From positions 5,713,001-5,777,000 of the forward strand of contig NZ_CP048834.1 of assembly GCF_012971745.1 (NCBI RefSeq): 64,000 nucleotides of DNA, written 5' to 3'. This DNA is from Starkeya sp. ORNL1. GTDB taxonomy: Bacteria > Pseudomonadota > Alphaproteobacteria > Rhizobiales > Xanthobacteraceae. Position 1 is the first letter of the stretch; the number at the start of each line of letters is the position of its first letter. Below the pieces are notes generated by a model that saw only the letters and a list, made by a program, of their open reading frames with translations, was not told where the DNA came from and searched no databases. Of the stretch, positions 51,344 through 59,798 are shown piece after piece. The translations under genes were made by a program, and so were the position numbers.

Positions 51344-52378
51344 CTACTTGATCACGCCCATCTGCTTGAAGAGGCGGTCGAACGTCGCCATCGTCTGGTT
51401 GATGAAATCGGTGAATTCCGCCGAGCCCATGTATTTGTTCAGCGAGGCCGAGCTGTCGACCCACTGCACGAACTTCGGTGCTTCGGAGATCTTCTTGAAC
51501 AGCGTGTCGTACCAGGCGATATCCGTCTTGCTGAGGCCGGGCGGGCCGAACCAGGCGCGGGGCAGCTGGTAGGAATAGTCGAAGCCGAGTTCCTTCATGG
51601 TCGGCGTATCCGGCAGCAGCGGATTGCGCACCGGATCGAAAACGCAGAGTGCGCGCATCTGCTTGGCCTGGATCAGCGTGATGGCGTTGGCGAGCTGGCG
51701 CGATCCGGCATCGACCTGGCCGCCAAGCACCGCCGACTGCACCTCGGCGCCGCCGCCGAACGGGATCTGGTTCAGCTCCGAGCCGATGACGAGATTGAGC
51801 ACCTTGGTGGTCAGATCATCGAAGCTATAACTGCCGCCGACCGCGGCAATGCTCACCGCGCGCGGTGCTTTCTTCGCCGCTTTCATCATGTCGTCGAAGG
51901 TCTTGAAGGGCGAATCCTCGCGCACCACCACGACCGAGGAATCCAGCGTCGAGAGCGCCAGCGGGGTCAGGCCGGTGATGGGGTGAATGTCGAACGCCTT
52001 GGTCACCGCCTGCAGCAGCAGCGCGCCGCCGCCGGGCATGAAAGTGTAGGGATCGCCCTTGCGAGCCGCCACCAGCGCAGCGCCGATCATGCCGCTGGCG
52101 CCGGGCTTGTGGTTCAGCACCATGGGCTGCGGCGAGAACTTCTCTTCCTGCGCGACGCTGCGCACCATTTCGGAGATGGTCGAGGGCCCGCCACCGGCGC
52201 CCCACGGCACCAGTATCTCGATCGGCCGCGACGGGAAGCTCGCCTCCGCGAAGGCGGCTCCGCCCAAAGCGGGCGCCAGGCCGGCACCGAGGCCGGCGGC
52301 CAGCGAGGATTTCAGGAACGAACGGCGGGTCGCGCCGGGGCGTAATGCAGCGACAGGATCGGCAGTATATTTTTTCAT
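51344..52378 (-). CDS. tctC: Tct binding protein TctC/Bug (system 2, copy B), Tat-exported
   Basis: This 344-residue paralogue of copy A has a twin-arginine leader (ATRRSFLKSSLAAGLGAGLA). Both proteins share HKPGASG-IG-ALVA, PYTFMPGGGALL, and LGGQVD-G-RQL blocks, indicating tandem duplication and divergence. The start at 52378 has GGGGAGGAC upstream. Two binding proteins for one TctAB pair would widen the ligand range. Confidence 0.92.
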   Translation of the reverse strand: MKKYTADPVAALRPGATRRSFLKSSLAAGLGAGLAPALGGAAFAEASFPSRPIEILVPWGAGGGPSTISEMVRSVAQEEKFSPQPMVLNHKPGASGMIGAALVAARKGDPYTFMPGGGALLLQAVTKAFDIHPITGLTPLALSTLDSSVVVVREDSPFKTFDDMMKAAKKAPRAVSIAAVGGSYSFDDLTTKVLNLVIGSELNQIPFGGGAEVQSAVLGGQVDAGSRQLANAITLIQAKQMRALCVFDPVRNPLLPDTPTMKELGFDYSYQLPRAWFGPPGLSKTDIAWYDTLFKKISEAPKFVQWVDSSASLNKYMGSAEFTDFINQTMATFDRLFKQMGVIK

Positions 52379-52473
52379 CTTGTCCTCCCCTTTATTCGGC
52401 AAATATTCCAAAGCGAAAAGTATTTCCGTGCGCTCCGCAATGTTGGCGCATCGCGGAGGTCACTCCATCCGGC

Positions 52474-53250
52474 CTATTTTCGGCGCTTCTCCAGGAAGTC
52501 CTTCTGTGCCTGGACGCGATCGCTGCGGTTGTGCAGGAGCTTCCGGCATTCGGCCAAATACTGTTCGGTCTGCGTATAGCCGGCGATGTCGCAGAAGAAG
52601 TTGGTCGCCCGCTTGGTATAGGCCATGGCCAGCGGCGGCTGGCCGGCCAGCTTGTTCGCGACTTCCGCCACCGCGGCGTCGAGCTCGTCATCCTCGACCA
52701 CCTTGTAGATCAGTCCCCAATCCTCGGCCTTCTCCGCCGACAGCCAGTCGCCGGTGAGCAGCATGCCGAGCATGCGGGCGCGGCCGAGCGTGAGCAGCGG
52801 CAGGCCCGGCAAGGTTCCCGCCTGCACCTCGCGGATCGAGAAGCGGGCGCTCTTGCCGGCTATGGTGATGTCGCAGCATTCGGTGGCGATGGCGCAGCCG
52901 CCGCCGGCGGCCGGGCCGTGCACGCGGCCGATGACCGGCTTCGACAGCCGGCGCAGCCGGTCGCGGGCCGCGAGATTCAGCCGGCCGTACAGCGCGCCTT
53001 CTTCCTCGGTGGCCTGCGTCGATTCATTGAAATCGCGCCCTGCGCAAAACGCCGGGCCGGCGCCGGCGAGTACCAGGACAGTGATCTCGTCATCTGCCTC
53101 GATACGGTCGAGCGCTTCCAGAAGATCCTTGAACAACTGGATCGTCAGGGCATTTCTCTTGTCGGGGCGATTGAACACGATCCTGGCGCAGGCGCCGTCG
53201 CGCTCGAGCCGGATCGTCTCGAAAGTCTGGGCTGTGGTCTCAAGCATCAT
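52474..53250 (-). CDS. Enoyl-CoA hydratase/isomerase family protein
   Basis: This crotonase-fold protein of about 258 residues has IVFNRPDKRNALT (about 26-38), GAGPAFCAGRDFNE for the first oxyanion hole and PAAGGGCAIATECC for the second. The position of the usual hydratase Glu near CDITIAG has no clear equivalent pair, so isomerase or hydrolase activity is possible. It is the first gene of the 13-gene ligase/tct/dehydratase operon. Starts at ATG 53250 or 53247; no strong Shine-Dalgarno is seen. Confidence 0.88.
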   Translation of the reverse strand: MMLETTAQTFETIRLERDGACARIVFNRPDKRNALTIQLFKDLLEALDRIEADDEITVLVLAGAGPAFCAGRDFNESTQATEEEGALYGRLNLAARDRLRRLSKPVIGRVHGPAAGGGCAIATECCDITIAGKSARFSIREVQAGTLPGLPLLTLGRARMLGMLLTGDWLSAEKAEDWGLIYKVVEDDELDAAVAEVANKLAGQPPLAMAYTKRATNFFCDIAGYTQTEQYLAECRKLLHNRSDRVQAQKDFLEKRRK

Positions 53251-53486
53251 CAACGCCAATACCGAATGAACGGGCAGGGGCTCGACAGTTTCGCGACAGC
53301 GGCGACCGCCGAGAAATCGGCACGTGCGGCAACAGCACTAGTCCCGGAAAGTCGATCATCCAGCGACGTCCGCCACTTGACTTGAAACGACTATATTTCA
53401 TCTAACGATCTAAGTTTCGATCGATGATTGTATGATTGTATCTAATCTGAGGAAGCTGTCAATCACGATCGGGCCAGGCGGCAGAG
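53251..53486. promoter_or_regulatory. Promoter region of the 13-gene catabolic operon
   Basis: The AT-rich stretch 53391-53450 holds tandem GATTGTAT copies (53426-53441), ATTGTATCTAAT at 53435-53446, and CATCTAAC at 53399-53406. These resemble sites in the sister promoters near 37975 and 56130. They lie about 145-195 bp upstream of the enoyl-CoA hydratase start. No gene is present. Confidence 0.55.
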
Positions 53487-53587
53487 GTCATCCCGGAACG
53501 GCCGCAGGCCGTATCCGGAATCGTAGGAAGGTGCCGAGCAACACCTTCTTGCGATCCCGGCTCTCGCTTCGCTGCGGCCGGGATGAC
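53487..53587. repeat. Intergenic repeat R1, copy 3
   Basis: It shares GTCATCCCGG, ATCGTAGGAAGGTG and GCGATCCCGGCTCTC with 158-257 in the same orientation. It lies immediately downstream of the second HMG-CoA lyase stop codon and may end that transcript. Confidence 0.75.
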
Positions 53588-53603
53588 GACATGGGGCGGC
53601 TCT

Positions 53604-54566
53604 TCACTGCGCGGCGTGGGCGTGGCGGTATTGGGCCAGCGAGCCGCCCTTCATCGCCTTGCCGGGCAGGGAATGGCCGACCACCTCCTCGGCGAGGCGG
53701 GCACACTCGATCAGCTTCTCCAGATCGATGCCGGTCTCGATGCCCATCTCCTCGCACATGAAGACCAGGTCTTCGGTGCAGATATTGCCGGCCGCCGCCG
53801 CATGGCCGGCGAACGGGCAGCCGCCAAGGCCGGCCACCGCGGCATCGAAATGCGAGATGCCGAGTTCCAGCGCCGCGATGATGTTGGCAAGGCCGGGCCC
53901 GCGGGTGTCGTGCAGGTGGATGCGCACTTCGGCATCCGGCCAGCGCTCGCGCACCGCGCCGAGAAGCCGCTTGGTCTGGACCGGGTTGCCCCAGCCCATG
54001 GTGTCGGACAGCAGGAGGCGCTTCAGCTTGTAGCCGCGGGCATTGATGGCCTGCTCGATCGAGGAGATGCGGCTCATCACCCATTCCGGGGGGATGTCGC
54101 CCTGGTAATTGCAGCCCCAGGCGGCGTTGACGGTGGCCTGCTCCACCGCGACGCCGATCTCCTCATATTTGTCGATCCAGCTGTCGAAGGTGGCGATGGT
54201 CTCGTCGATGGTCTTGTTGGTGTTCTTCTTGATGAAGGCCGGGCTGGCGCCGAGCTTCAGCGCACCGTCAAAATGATAGCGGCCGGTCTTCACCGCACGG
54301 TCGAACCCCTTGGTATTGAGATAGAGGCAGCTATAGCTGACGCCCGACACCTCCGGCAGGCCGGCCGAGAACGCCTCGGCGTCCGCCATTTGCGGCACCC
54401 ATTCGGGATGGACGAAGGAGGTGACCTCGATATCCTTTACCCCGGTCTCGGTGAGCGCCTTGACCAGTTCGATCTTACGCTCGGTGGGGATGAAGCTTTT
54501 CTCGAACTGGAAGCCCTCGCGCGGGCCAACTTCATAGATCGTCGCCTTGGTGGGCAGGTCGCTCAT
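53604..54566 (-). CDS. HMG-CoA lyase family protein, copy 2
   Basis: This 320-residue DRE-TIM barrel protein has YEVGPREGFQFEKSFIP near the N-terminus: the Arg-Asp pair of copy 1 (GPRDG) is Arg-Glu here (GPREG). HLHDTRGPG near residue 215 and GLGGCPFAGHAAAAGN keep the metal His residues and Cys loop. The Asp-to-Glu change suggests altered chemistry or substrate. TAAGGGAG lies upstream of the ATG. Confidence 0.88.
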   Translation of the reverse strand: MSDLPTKATIYEVGPREGFQFEKSFIPTERKIELVKALTETGVKDIEVTSFVHPEWVPQMADAEAFSAGLPEVSGVSYSCLYLNTKGFDRAVKTGRYHFDGALKLGASPAFIKKNTNKTIDETIATFDSWIDKYEEIGVAVEQATVNAAWGCNYQGDIPPEWVMSRISSIEQAINARGYKLKRLLLSDTMGWGNPVQTKRLLGAVRERWPDAEVRIHLHDTRGPGLANIIAALELGISHFDAAVAGLGGCPFAGHAAAAGNICTEDLVFMCEEMGIETGIDLEKLIECARLAEEVVGHSLPGKAMKGGSLAQYRHAHAAQ

Positions 54567-54612
54567 GGTCGTCTCCCTTAGTCTTTCATTCTTGATTGCT
54601 GCACACGGAGCA

Positions 54613-54749
54613 ACGTCATCCCGAGGTGCCCGGCTCCGCGGGTCTTGCCTTTGGCAAGCCCAGGGAACGAATCCCGGGCCTCGAAGGATGGCCGCCTTCT
54701 GCTTGAACATCCTTCGAGGCTCGCTTCGCTCGAACCTCAGGATAACGTT
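54613..54749. repeat. Intergenic repeat R2, copy 3 (longest)
   Basis: It begins CGTCATCCCGAGGTGCCCGG, holds two CTCGAAGGATG/CATCCTTCGAGG complementary blocks and ends CCTCAGGATAACG. It lies between two co-oriented genes of the same unit (dehydratase and lyase copy 2). Confidence 0.7.
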
Positions 54750-54769
54750 GTCTCAATCTAATTGCGCGC

Positions 54770-55972
54770 TCAAAACCACCGCCTCGAGTCCGGCGGGCGG
54801 ATGTCGGTCAGCTTGCCGGTGTAGTGACGGAATTCGTGGGTCCGGTAGGGGTATTTCTCGAACACGTCCTCGCAGAGATCGACGCCGAGGCCCGGCTTGT
54901 CCGGCACCACGTAGCAGCCGTCCACGAACTTGAAGTCTTCGGTCGAGATGTCGCGCCGCCACGGCACGTCGATGATGAAGCTCTCGAGCACCAGGAAATT
55001 GTGACACGAGGCGGCGAAATGCATGGTCGCTGCGTTGCAGATCGGCCCATAGGGGTTGTGCGGCGCGATCGGGATGCCGGCGACATCGGCAAGCGCCGAG
55101 GCCCGCTTCATCTCCAGAAGTCCCCCGACGTGGCAGACGTCGGGCTGGAGCACGTCGACGGCACGGGCGTCGATCAGGTCGGCGCAGCCGAAGCGCGAAT
55201 AGACCCGCTCACCCGCGGCGACCGGCACATTGATGCGCCGGCGTACCTCGGCGAGGTTGGTGGCGCGGTCCGGCAGCGTCGGCTCCTCGAAGAAGCGTAT
55301 GCCGAACGGCTCCAGCGCGCGCCCGGCCTGGATCGCCGAGGACACGTCGAGCCGGCCGTGGCCTTCTATGATGAGGTCGACATCGGGGCCGACGGCATCG
55401 CGCACGCCGGCGACATTGGCGACGACGTGGTTGAGCTCGGCGGTGGTCAGCGTCAGATACGCCTTGCCGAACGGGTCCCATTTGAGACCGCTGAAGCCCT
55501 GCTCGATGGTCGCCTTCGCCTTTTCGGCGAACTCGGCATTGGTCTTGGCGCCGGAGAACCAGCTATTGGCATAGATCGGGATGCGGTCGCGGACCTTGCC
55601 GCCGAGCAGCTCATAGACCGGCACGCCCAAGGCTTTGCCCTTGATGTCCCACAGCGCGATCTCCACCGCGCTCATGGCGGTGGACAGGATCGGGCCGGTG
55701 CGCCAGTAGGTCTCGCGCTGCATCAGGAGATTGAGCCGCTCGATGGCGAACGGATCCTCGCCGACCAGCAACCGCTCCAGTTCCTCGATCGCCTTGACCA
55801 CCGAGGGTTCGCGATTCTCCAGCGAGCCTTCGCCGACACCGTACAGGCCCTCGTCGGTCACCACTTTCACGAACACCCAGTTGGTGCGGAAGCAGTCGAC
55901 GATGAAGGTCTCGATCCGGGCAATCTTGAGCGGACCGAAGGCAGCTTGGTTTTCATTCAGTCGTCGAAGCAT
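54770..55972 (-). CDS. Enolase-superfamily sugar-acid dehydratase, galactonate dehydratase-like
   Basis: This 400-residue protein has KIARIETFIVDCFRTNWVFV at the capping domain, IIEGHGRLD with a metal-ligand block near residue 205, FFEEPTLPD, and VAAGERVYSRFG as the third. PHNPYGPICNAATMHFA carries the catalytic His. It belongs to the D-galactonate/mannonate dehydratase neighbourhood of the superfamily and is distinct from the rhamnonate-like copy at 43668-44825. The acceptor acid is unknown. Confidence 0.87.
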   Translation of the reverse strand: MLRRLNENQAAFGPLKIARIETFIVDCFRTNWVFVKVVTDEGLYGVGEGSLENREPSVVKAIEELERLLVGEDPFAIERLNLLMQRETYWRTGPILSTAMSAVEIALWDIKGKALGVPVYELLGGKVRDRIPIYANSWFSGAKTNAEFAEKAKATIEQGFSGLKWDPFGKAYLTLTTAELNHVVANVAGVRDAVGPDVDLIIEGHGRLDVSSAIQAGRALEPFGIRFFEEPTLPDRATNLAEVRRRINVPVAAGERVYSRFGCADLIDARAVDVLQPDVCHVGGLLEMKRASALADVAGIPIAPHNPYGPICNAATMHFAASCHNFLVLESFIIDVPWRRDISTEDFKFVDGCYVVPDKPGLGVDLCEDVFEKYPYRTHEFRHYTGKLTDIRPPDSRRWF

Positions 55973-56312
55973 GATTCATCAACCGTTCGCGTTATTGCGG
56001 GTCGCGGAGAGTTCGGATGACTTGGGAGGCCGCGGCTGATCTCGCCGTGGACCTATCGGATGCAAAGACCTGCTGCCTGAGAGCGCGCGGAGTTGCGCGT
56101 CGCGGTGGTTTAACATTCAATTTGGCTCTATTGCATCTAATAGATTCGGATTGTATCGAATATCACGACCCCGTCAATGGGGCGTCCCTGGGCACAGGTG
56201 GCAAAATCGGATGGTGCCCCGCCGGCTCGGGCAAAATGCCCATCGCTCCAGGGTCGATCGCCTCTCGCCGGCAGGGCGCGCAATCGAGGAGGCTGCTGGA
56301 TCGATCCCGTTC
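55973..56312. promoter_or_regulatory. Divergent region with promoter of the dehydratase/lyase-2 unit
   Basis: It holds ATTGCATCTAAT at 56130-56141 and ATTGTATCGAAT at 56150-56161, 20 bp apart (two helical turns), in an AT-rich island 160-190 bp upstream of the dehydratase start. The second site is flanked by ATTCG and CGAAT in inverted order. The right part (56180-56312) leads to the rightward secreted protein and shows nothing else recognisable. Confidence 0.55.
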
Positions 56313-56324
56313 ATGGAGAGGATC

Positions 56325-56903
56325 ATGCAAAGCACATCGAGCCGTGCGCAATCACCCTCGCGCCGGTGGATCCTGTTGATCGTCGCAAGCGCTCTGCTGG
56401 CCTTGCCGCTCGGCATGACGGTTCCGTCCGCCGCGGATTCAAGCCTGGCGTCGGCGAACGCAGTCCGGATCGCGGTATTCGATTTCGAACTGGAAGATCA
56501 CAGCGCCGGAAGCGGCATAATCGCCGAGGACCCGCATGACGCTCAGTATCTGTCGCAAGCCACCGACGAGGCGAGGCGGATGCTCGCAGCTTCCGGCCGG
56601 TTCGTGCTGGTCGATACCAAGGGAGCGGTGACCGGGGCGGAGGCCAATAGCCTGCGCAATTGCGACGGCTGCGCCGCGGCCATCGCTGGGAGGCTCGGCG
56701 CCGAGCAGGCGATGATCGGGGTCGTGACCCGGGTCAATCGCACCGAGTACACGCTACTCATCCGCATCACCGATGCGAGCACCGGCGCGACCGTCTCCAA
56801 CAGCTATACCAACCTGCGGATGGGCGCGAACTACGCCTGGCCGCGCGGCGTCAAATGGCTGATGGACAATCAGTTGCTGGCCGATAGCGCGGCCGCCAAG
56901 TGA
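56325..56903 (+). CDS. Secreted DUF3280-like protein
   Basis: This protein of about 192 residues has a signal peptide (RRWILLIVASALLALPLGM, cleaved near SAADS). The mature start VRIAVFDFELEDHSAGSG and the late MGANYAWPRGVKWLMDNQLL fit the DUF3280 family as I recall it; the fold resembles TolB/FlgO-like N-terminal domains. Two Cys in NCDGCAAA could pair. GGAGAGG lies just before ATG 56325; ATG 56313 is an alternative. It is often found near quinoprotein or methanol-type loci, not visible here. Confidence 0.72.
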   Translation: MQSTSSRAQSPSRRWILLIVASALLALPLGMTVPSAADSSLASANAVRIAVFDFELEDHSAGSGIIAEDPHDAQYLSQATDEARRMLAASGRFVLVDTKGAVTGAEANSLRNCDGCAAAIAGRLGAEQAMIGVVTRVNRTEYTLLIRITDASTGATVSNSYTNLRMGANYAWPRGVKWLMDNQLLADSAAAK

Positions 56904-56931
56904 CCGGCAGTCCGCGCCGCCGCACCCGTTG

Positions 56932-57366
56932 TCAGGCCTGCTGCTGGGCGAGAAGAGCCTTGAAATCGTCAAAGCCGAGGAAGGAGAGGGTGTTCAGTTC
57001 GTCGTCGAGGATCTCATAGACCGGGCCGTCGACATTGCGGTTGCTGAAGACGGCGATGACATCCTGGTCGCCGCCGCCCTCGCGGTGCGGCTCGCCGTGG
57101 GCAGCTTTCGAGACATAGCTTCCGGTCTTGCGGATTTCGACCAGTTCATTGCGTGCATTGTAGAGCCGCAACTCGCCCTGAACGATGAAGGTACTGTAGT
57201 TCGTCCAGTGCCGATGCAGGATGACCTTTGCGTTAGCCGAAAATTTGAAAAGAATGTCCACGATCCGGTTGGACTCGTCGACATTAAGCATATGATACCA
57301 AAGGTCGTCGATGCCTTCGAGCGTATTCCAGCGAATATTGCTGTCGTCGAACCTTGCTGGCGTCAT
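56932..57366 (-). CDS. Cupin-domain protein
   Basis: This 144-residue single-domain cupin has the metal motif VILHRHWTNYSTFIVQGEL near residue 50: two His are present but the usual Glu of motif 1 is absent. A late His is in SKAAHGEPHREGGGDQ. Relatives include 2,4'-dihydroxyacetophenone dioxygenase-like and ChrR-like sensors. GGGAGAG precedes the ATG. It is on the same strand as the two-component genes, 113 nt after the response regulator stop. Confidence 0.78.
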   Translation of the reverse strand: MTPARFDDSNIRWNTLEGIDDLWYHMLNVDESNRIVDILFKFSANAKVILHRHWTNYSTFIVQGELRLYNARNELVEIRKTGSYVSKAAHGEPHREGGGDQDVIAVFSNRNVDGPVYEILDDELNTLSFLGFDDFKALLAQQQA

Positions 57367-57479
57367 GGCAACTCTCCCTGTTTTCGGGGAGAGTGGCGGT
57401 TCGGCGGGGCTGCAAAAATGGCGGCTTGCCTGCCGAAGATTGGGCGAATTGCCCGCCGACTATCGGCGGGCGCTCTGAG

Positions 57480-58151
57480 CTAGAGCCCCGCGTCCGTCAC
57501 GGTGGCAACCGGCCCTACAAGACCTTGCCGCAGGCCGAAATAGACCAGCTCGATATCCGAGGACACGCCGAGCTTCGACTTGATGCTGTAATGATAATTC
57601 GCCGCCGTCTTGCGGCTGACATTGAGCGCGGCGGCGATCTCGTCGGTCGAGCGCGCATCGAGGATCATGCGGAAGATCTCGAACTCGCGCGGCGAAAGCT
57701 CATCGAGCCCGGTCTTCTCGCCCCGCACCCGATCGAGCGCGAGCGCTTCGCTGGTTTCCGGACAAATGGCGATGCGGCCCTCTGCAACGTCGCGCACCGC
57801 ACTCACCAGCAGGTCCGGAGGGCTGCTCTTCGTCACATAGCCCCGCGCCCCCGCCCGAAACGCCTGCAGCGCATAGGCAGCGCCGCCGTGCATGGTGAAG
57901 ACCAGGATGCGCGCCAGCGGGTCGAACCGGCGGATGTGCTCGATCGCATCGATGCCGCCGCGGCCGGGCATGGAGATATCCATGATGACCACGTCCGGCT
58001 GCGTCGTCTTGTAGAGTTGGTAGGCCGAGGCCGCATTTGCTGCCTCGCCGACGACGCTCACGCCCTCATGCTTGGCAAGCAGCGTCCGATAGCCTTCGCG
58101 GACCACGGCGTGGTCGTCGACGAGAAGGACGCGGATCGCTTTTCGGCTCAT
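57480..58151 (-). CDS. NarL/FixJ-type response regulator
   Basis: This 223-residue protein has a receiver domain (LLVDDHAVVREGYRTLL, phospho-acceptor Asp in VIMDISMPGRGG near residue 57, Lys in GYVTKSSPPDL) and a LuxR HTH (FEIFRMILDARSTDEIAAALN, then VSRKTAANYHYSIKSKLGV). It is phosphorylated by the histidine kinase encoded upstream, whose stop it overlaps (ATGA). Targets are unknown; the divergent SDR or the adjacent cupin and DUF3280 genes are candidates. Confidence 0.93.
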   Translation of the reverse strand: MSRKAIRVLLVDDHAVVREGYRTLLAKHEGVSVVGEAANAASAYQLYKTTQPDVVIMDISMPGRGGIDAIEHIRRFDPLARILVFTMHGGAAYALQAFRAGARGYVTKSSPPDLLVSAVRDVAEGRIAICPETSEALALDRVRGEKTGLDELSPREFEIFRMILDARSTDEIAAALNVSRKTAANYHYSIKSKLGVSSDIELVYFGLRQGLVGPVATVTDAGL

Positions 58152-59584
58152 TGGGCCGGCCCGATGGAAGGTTCGAACGGGATCATCGCATCGAGCCTGA
58201 AGCCGTGCTCTCCGTTCCGGGTGACGTCCAGTTGCCCGCCGAGCGCCATCGCCCGCTCGCGCATGCCGATCAGGCCCAGTCCGCCATTTGCGGCCTCGCG
58301 GTCATTGTCCAACACTCCGCTTCCATCATCCTCGATCGTCAGCGCCAACCAGCGTTGCCCGCCGGGGGAGCGGCCGTCAGGACCGAGGCCGAGCGCGACG
58401 CGTGCGTTGTGGGCATGAGCGTGCTTGCAGATATTGGTCAGGCCCTCCTGCACGATGCGATAGACATGGGAGGCGGAGGTCGGTGGCAGCGCTTCCAGCG
58501 CTCCATCGATCTCCAGCGCCACCTTGAGCTTGCCTTCGCTCAGCCGCTCCTGATCGCGCGCCAGCACGGCGAGGCTTGCCGCGAGCCCGAGATCATCGAT
58601 CTCCGGCGGGCGCAGGGTCTGCAAGGTGGTGCGCAGCGACTTCACGATCCCCTGCGAGACCTGGGAGAGGCGACGAGCTTCGGGCGCGAGCGCGGGGCAT
58701 TTGGCCTCTGCCGTCACCTTGATCGAGGTGGCGAGCGCGCTCATGGCGCTCAGATTCTGGGCAAGCTCATCGTGAAGTTCGCGCGCCAGGCGCTGGCGCT
58801 CCTGCTCCTGCCCATCGACCAGCCGGGCCGCCAATGCGGTACGCTCGCGCGTCGTGCGGTCGAGGCTTGCCGCGAGCGCGTTGAACACCTGGCTGATGCG
58901 CTGGAATTCGACCAGTCGGAAGCTCGGCAGCCGATATGACAGGTCGCCGCGCGCCAGGCTGTCGAGCCCGGCCAATATGTGCTGCGTCGGGCGCAGGGCA
59001 CGGCCGATCGCGATGTACTGCAGCAGGCAGATCGCGACGACCAGCAGCGCAGTGAGGCCGAGCAGCTTCGAGACATCCTTCCAGATCGCCGCCAGGACGG
59101 CGCCGGTCTCGGTGGTGACGACCAGCGTGCCATAGGACTTGTCCCGATAGGAGATCGGACGCACGATCTCGGTGCGCCCGGCAAGGAGGCGGGTCCCGAG
59201 GGCGCCGAACCAGTCCGGAACGCCATTTTCGCTGTTGAAGCCGACACAGCTCGATCGTCCGACGCTGCCGTCCGTGGCGAGGTACTTCACGCACTGGCCC
59301 GCGCCCTGGACGCGGTCGGTCACCGGGTCCCAGTCGGGAAAGCGCGCCGACAGCTCGATGTTCGACTGGATGCGGAAGAGCTGCAGTTGCAACTGCCGGA
59401 CGACGATGTCGGCGACGTGCTCATTAGTGCCGCGAACCTCGCGCCAGGTGCCGAACAGGGCGAACCCCGCCGCAATGAGAAAGCAGAACAGCGCGACGGC
59501 CACGACCCGCAGTGTCAGTGACCATTTGAGATCAAGGCCCGGCGATCCCAGGGGCCTTGCCAATGGGGAGTGCGCCATTGCCAT
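58148..59584 (-). CDS. Sensor histidine kinase (HisKA_3 type, NarX/DegS-like)
   Basis: This 478-residue inner-membrane kinase has a first membrane segment about 22-45 (RVVAVALFCFLIAAGFALF), a periplasmic sensor of about 135 residues with Cys in AGQCVKY and RSSCVGF, and a second segment about 185-205. A HAMP-like linker follows, then the phospho-His in ARELHDELAQNLS near 265 and ATP-binding motifs DDGSGVLDN and NGGLGLIGMRERA. ATG 59584 is chosen; a six-residue-shorter ATG also exists. Confidence 0.92.
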   Translation of the reverse strand: MAMAHSPLARPLGSPGLDLKWSLTLRVVAVALFCFLIAAGFALFGTWREVRGTNEHVADIVVRQLQLQLFRIQSNIELSARFPDWDPVTDRVQGAGQCVKYLATDGSVGRSSCVGFNSENGVPDWFGALGTRLLAGRTEIVRPISYRDKSYGTLVVTTETGAVLAAIWKDVSKLLGLTALLVVAICLLQYIAIGRALRPTQHILAGLDSLARGDLSYRLPSFRLVEFQRISQVFNALAASLDRTTRERTALAARLVDGQEQERQRLARELHDELAQNLSAMSALATSIKVTAEAKCPALAPEARRLSQVSQGIVKSLRTTLQTLRPPEIDDLGLAASLAVLARDQERLSEGKLKVALEIDGALEALPPTSASHVYRIVQEGLTNICKHAHAHNARVALGLGPDGRSPGGQRWLALTIEDDGSGVLDNDREAANGGLGLIGMRERAMALGGQLDVTRNGEHGFRLDAMIPFEPSIGPAQ

Positions 59585-59697
59585 GGACTGTCCCGGATGC
59601 GTTCGCCCGACGCTATACGCCTCGCCGGGCCGGCGAAAGCGGCCCAAGCCGCGACGGGCAAATTGCCCAGGCCAGCGCCCGCATGGCACTGTTCATT

Positions 59698-59716
59698 TGA
59701 TGAGTAAATCTCATCA
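59698..59716. promoter_or_regulatory. Inverted repeat upstream of the SDR gene
   Basis: TGATGAG-TAAAT-CTCATCA is a perfect 7-bp dyad, 82 bp before the SDR start, of LysR-box or TetR-operator size (a T-N11-A pattern is included). It may bind the LysR protein encoded at 60775-61662 or an unlinked regulator. Confidence 0.55.
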
Positions 59717-59798
59717 ACACGACAAAATATTAGCGGATTATTTCACACCCAAGCCTTCGCTAGGGTCCCTCCTGTCAATTCCAACAGGAGTTCATCCC

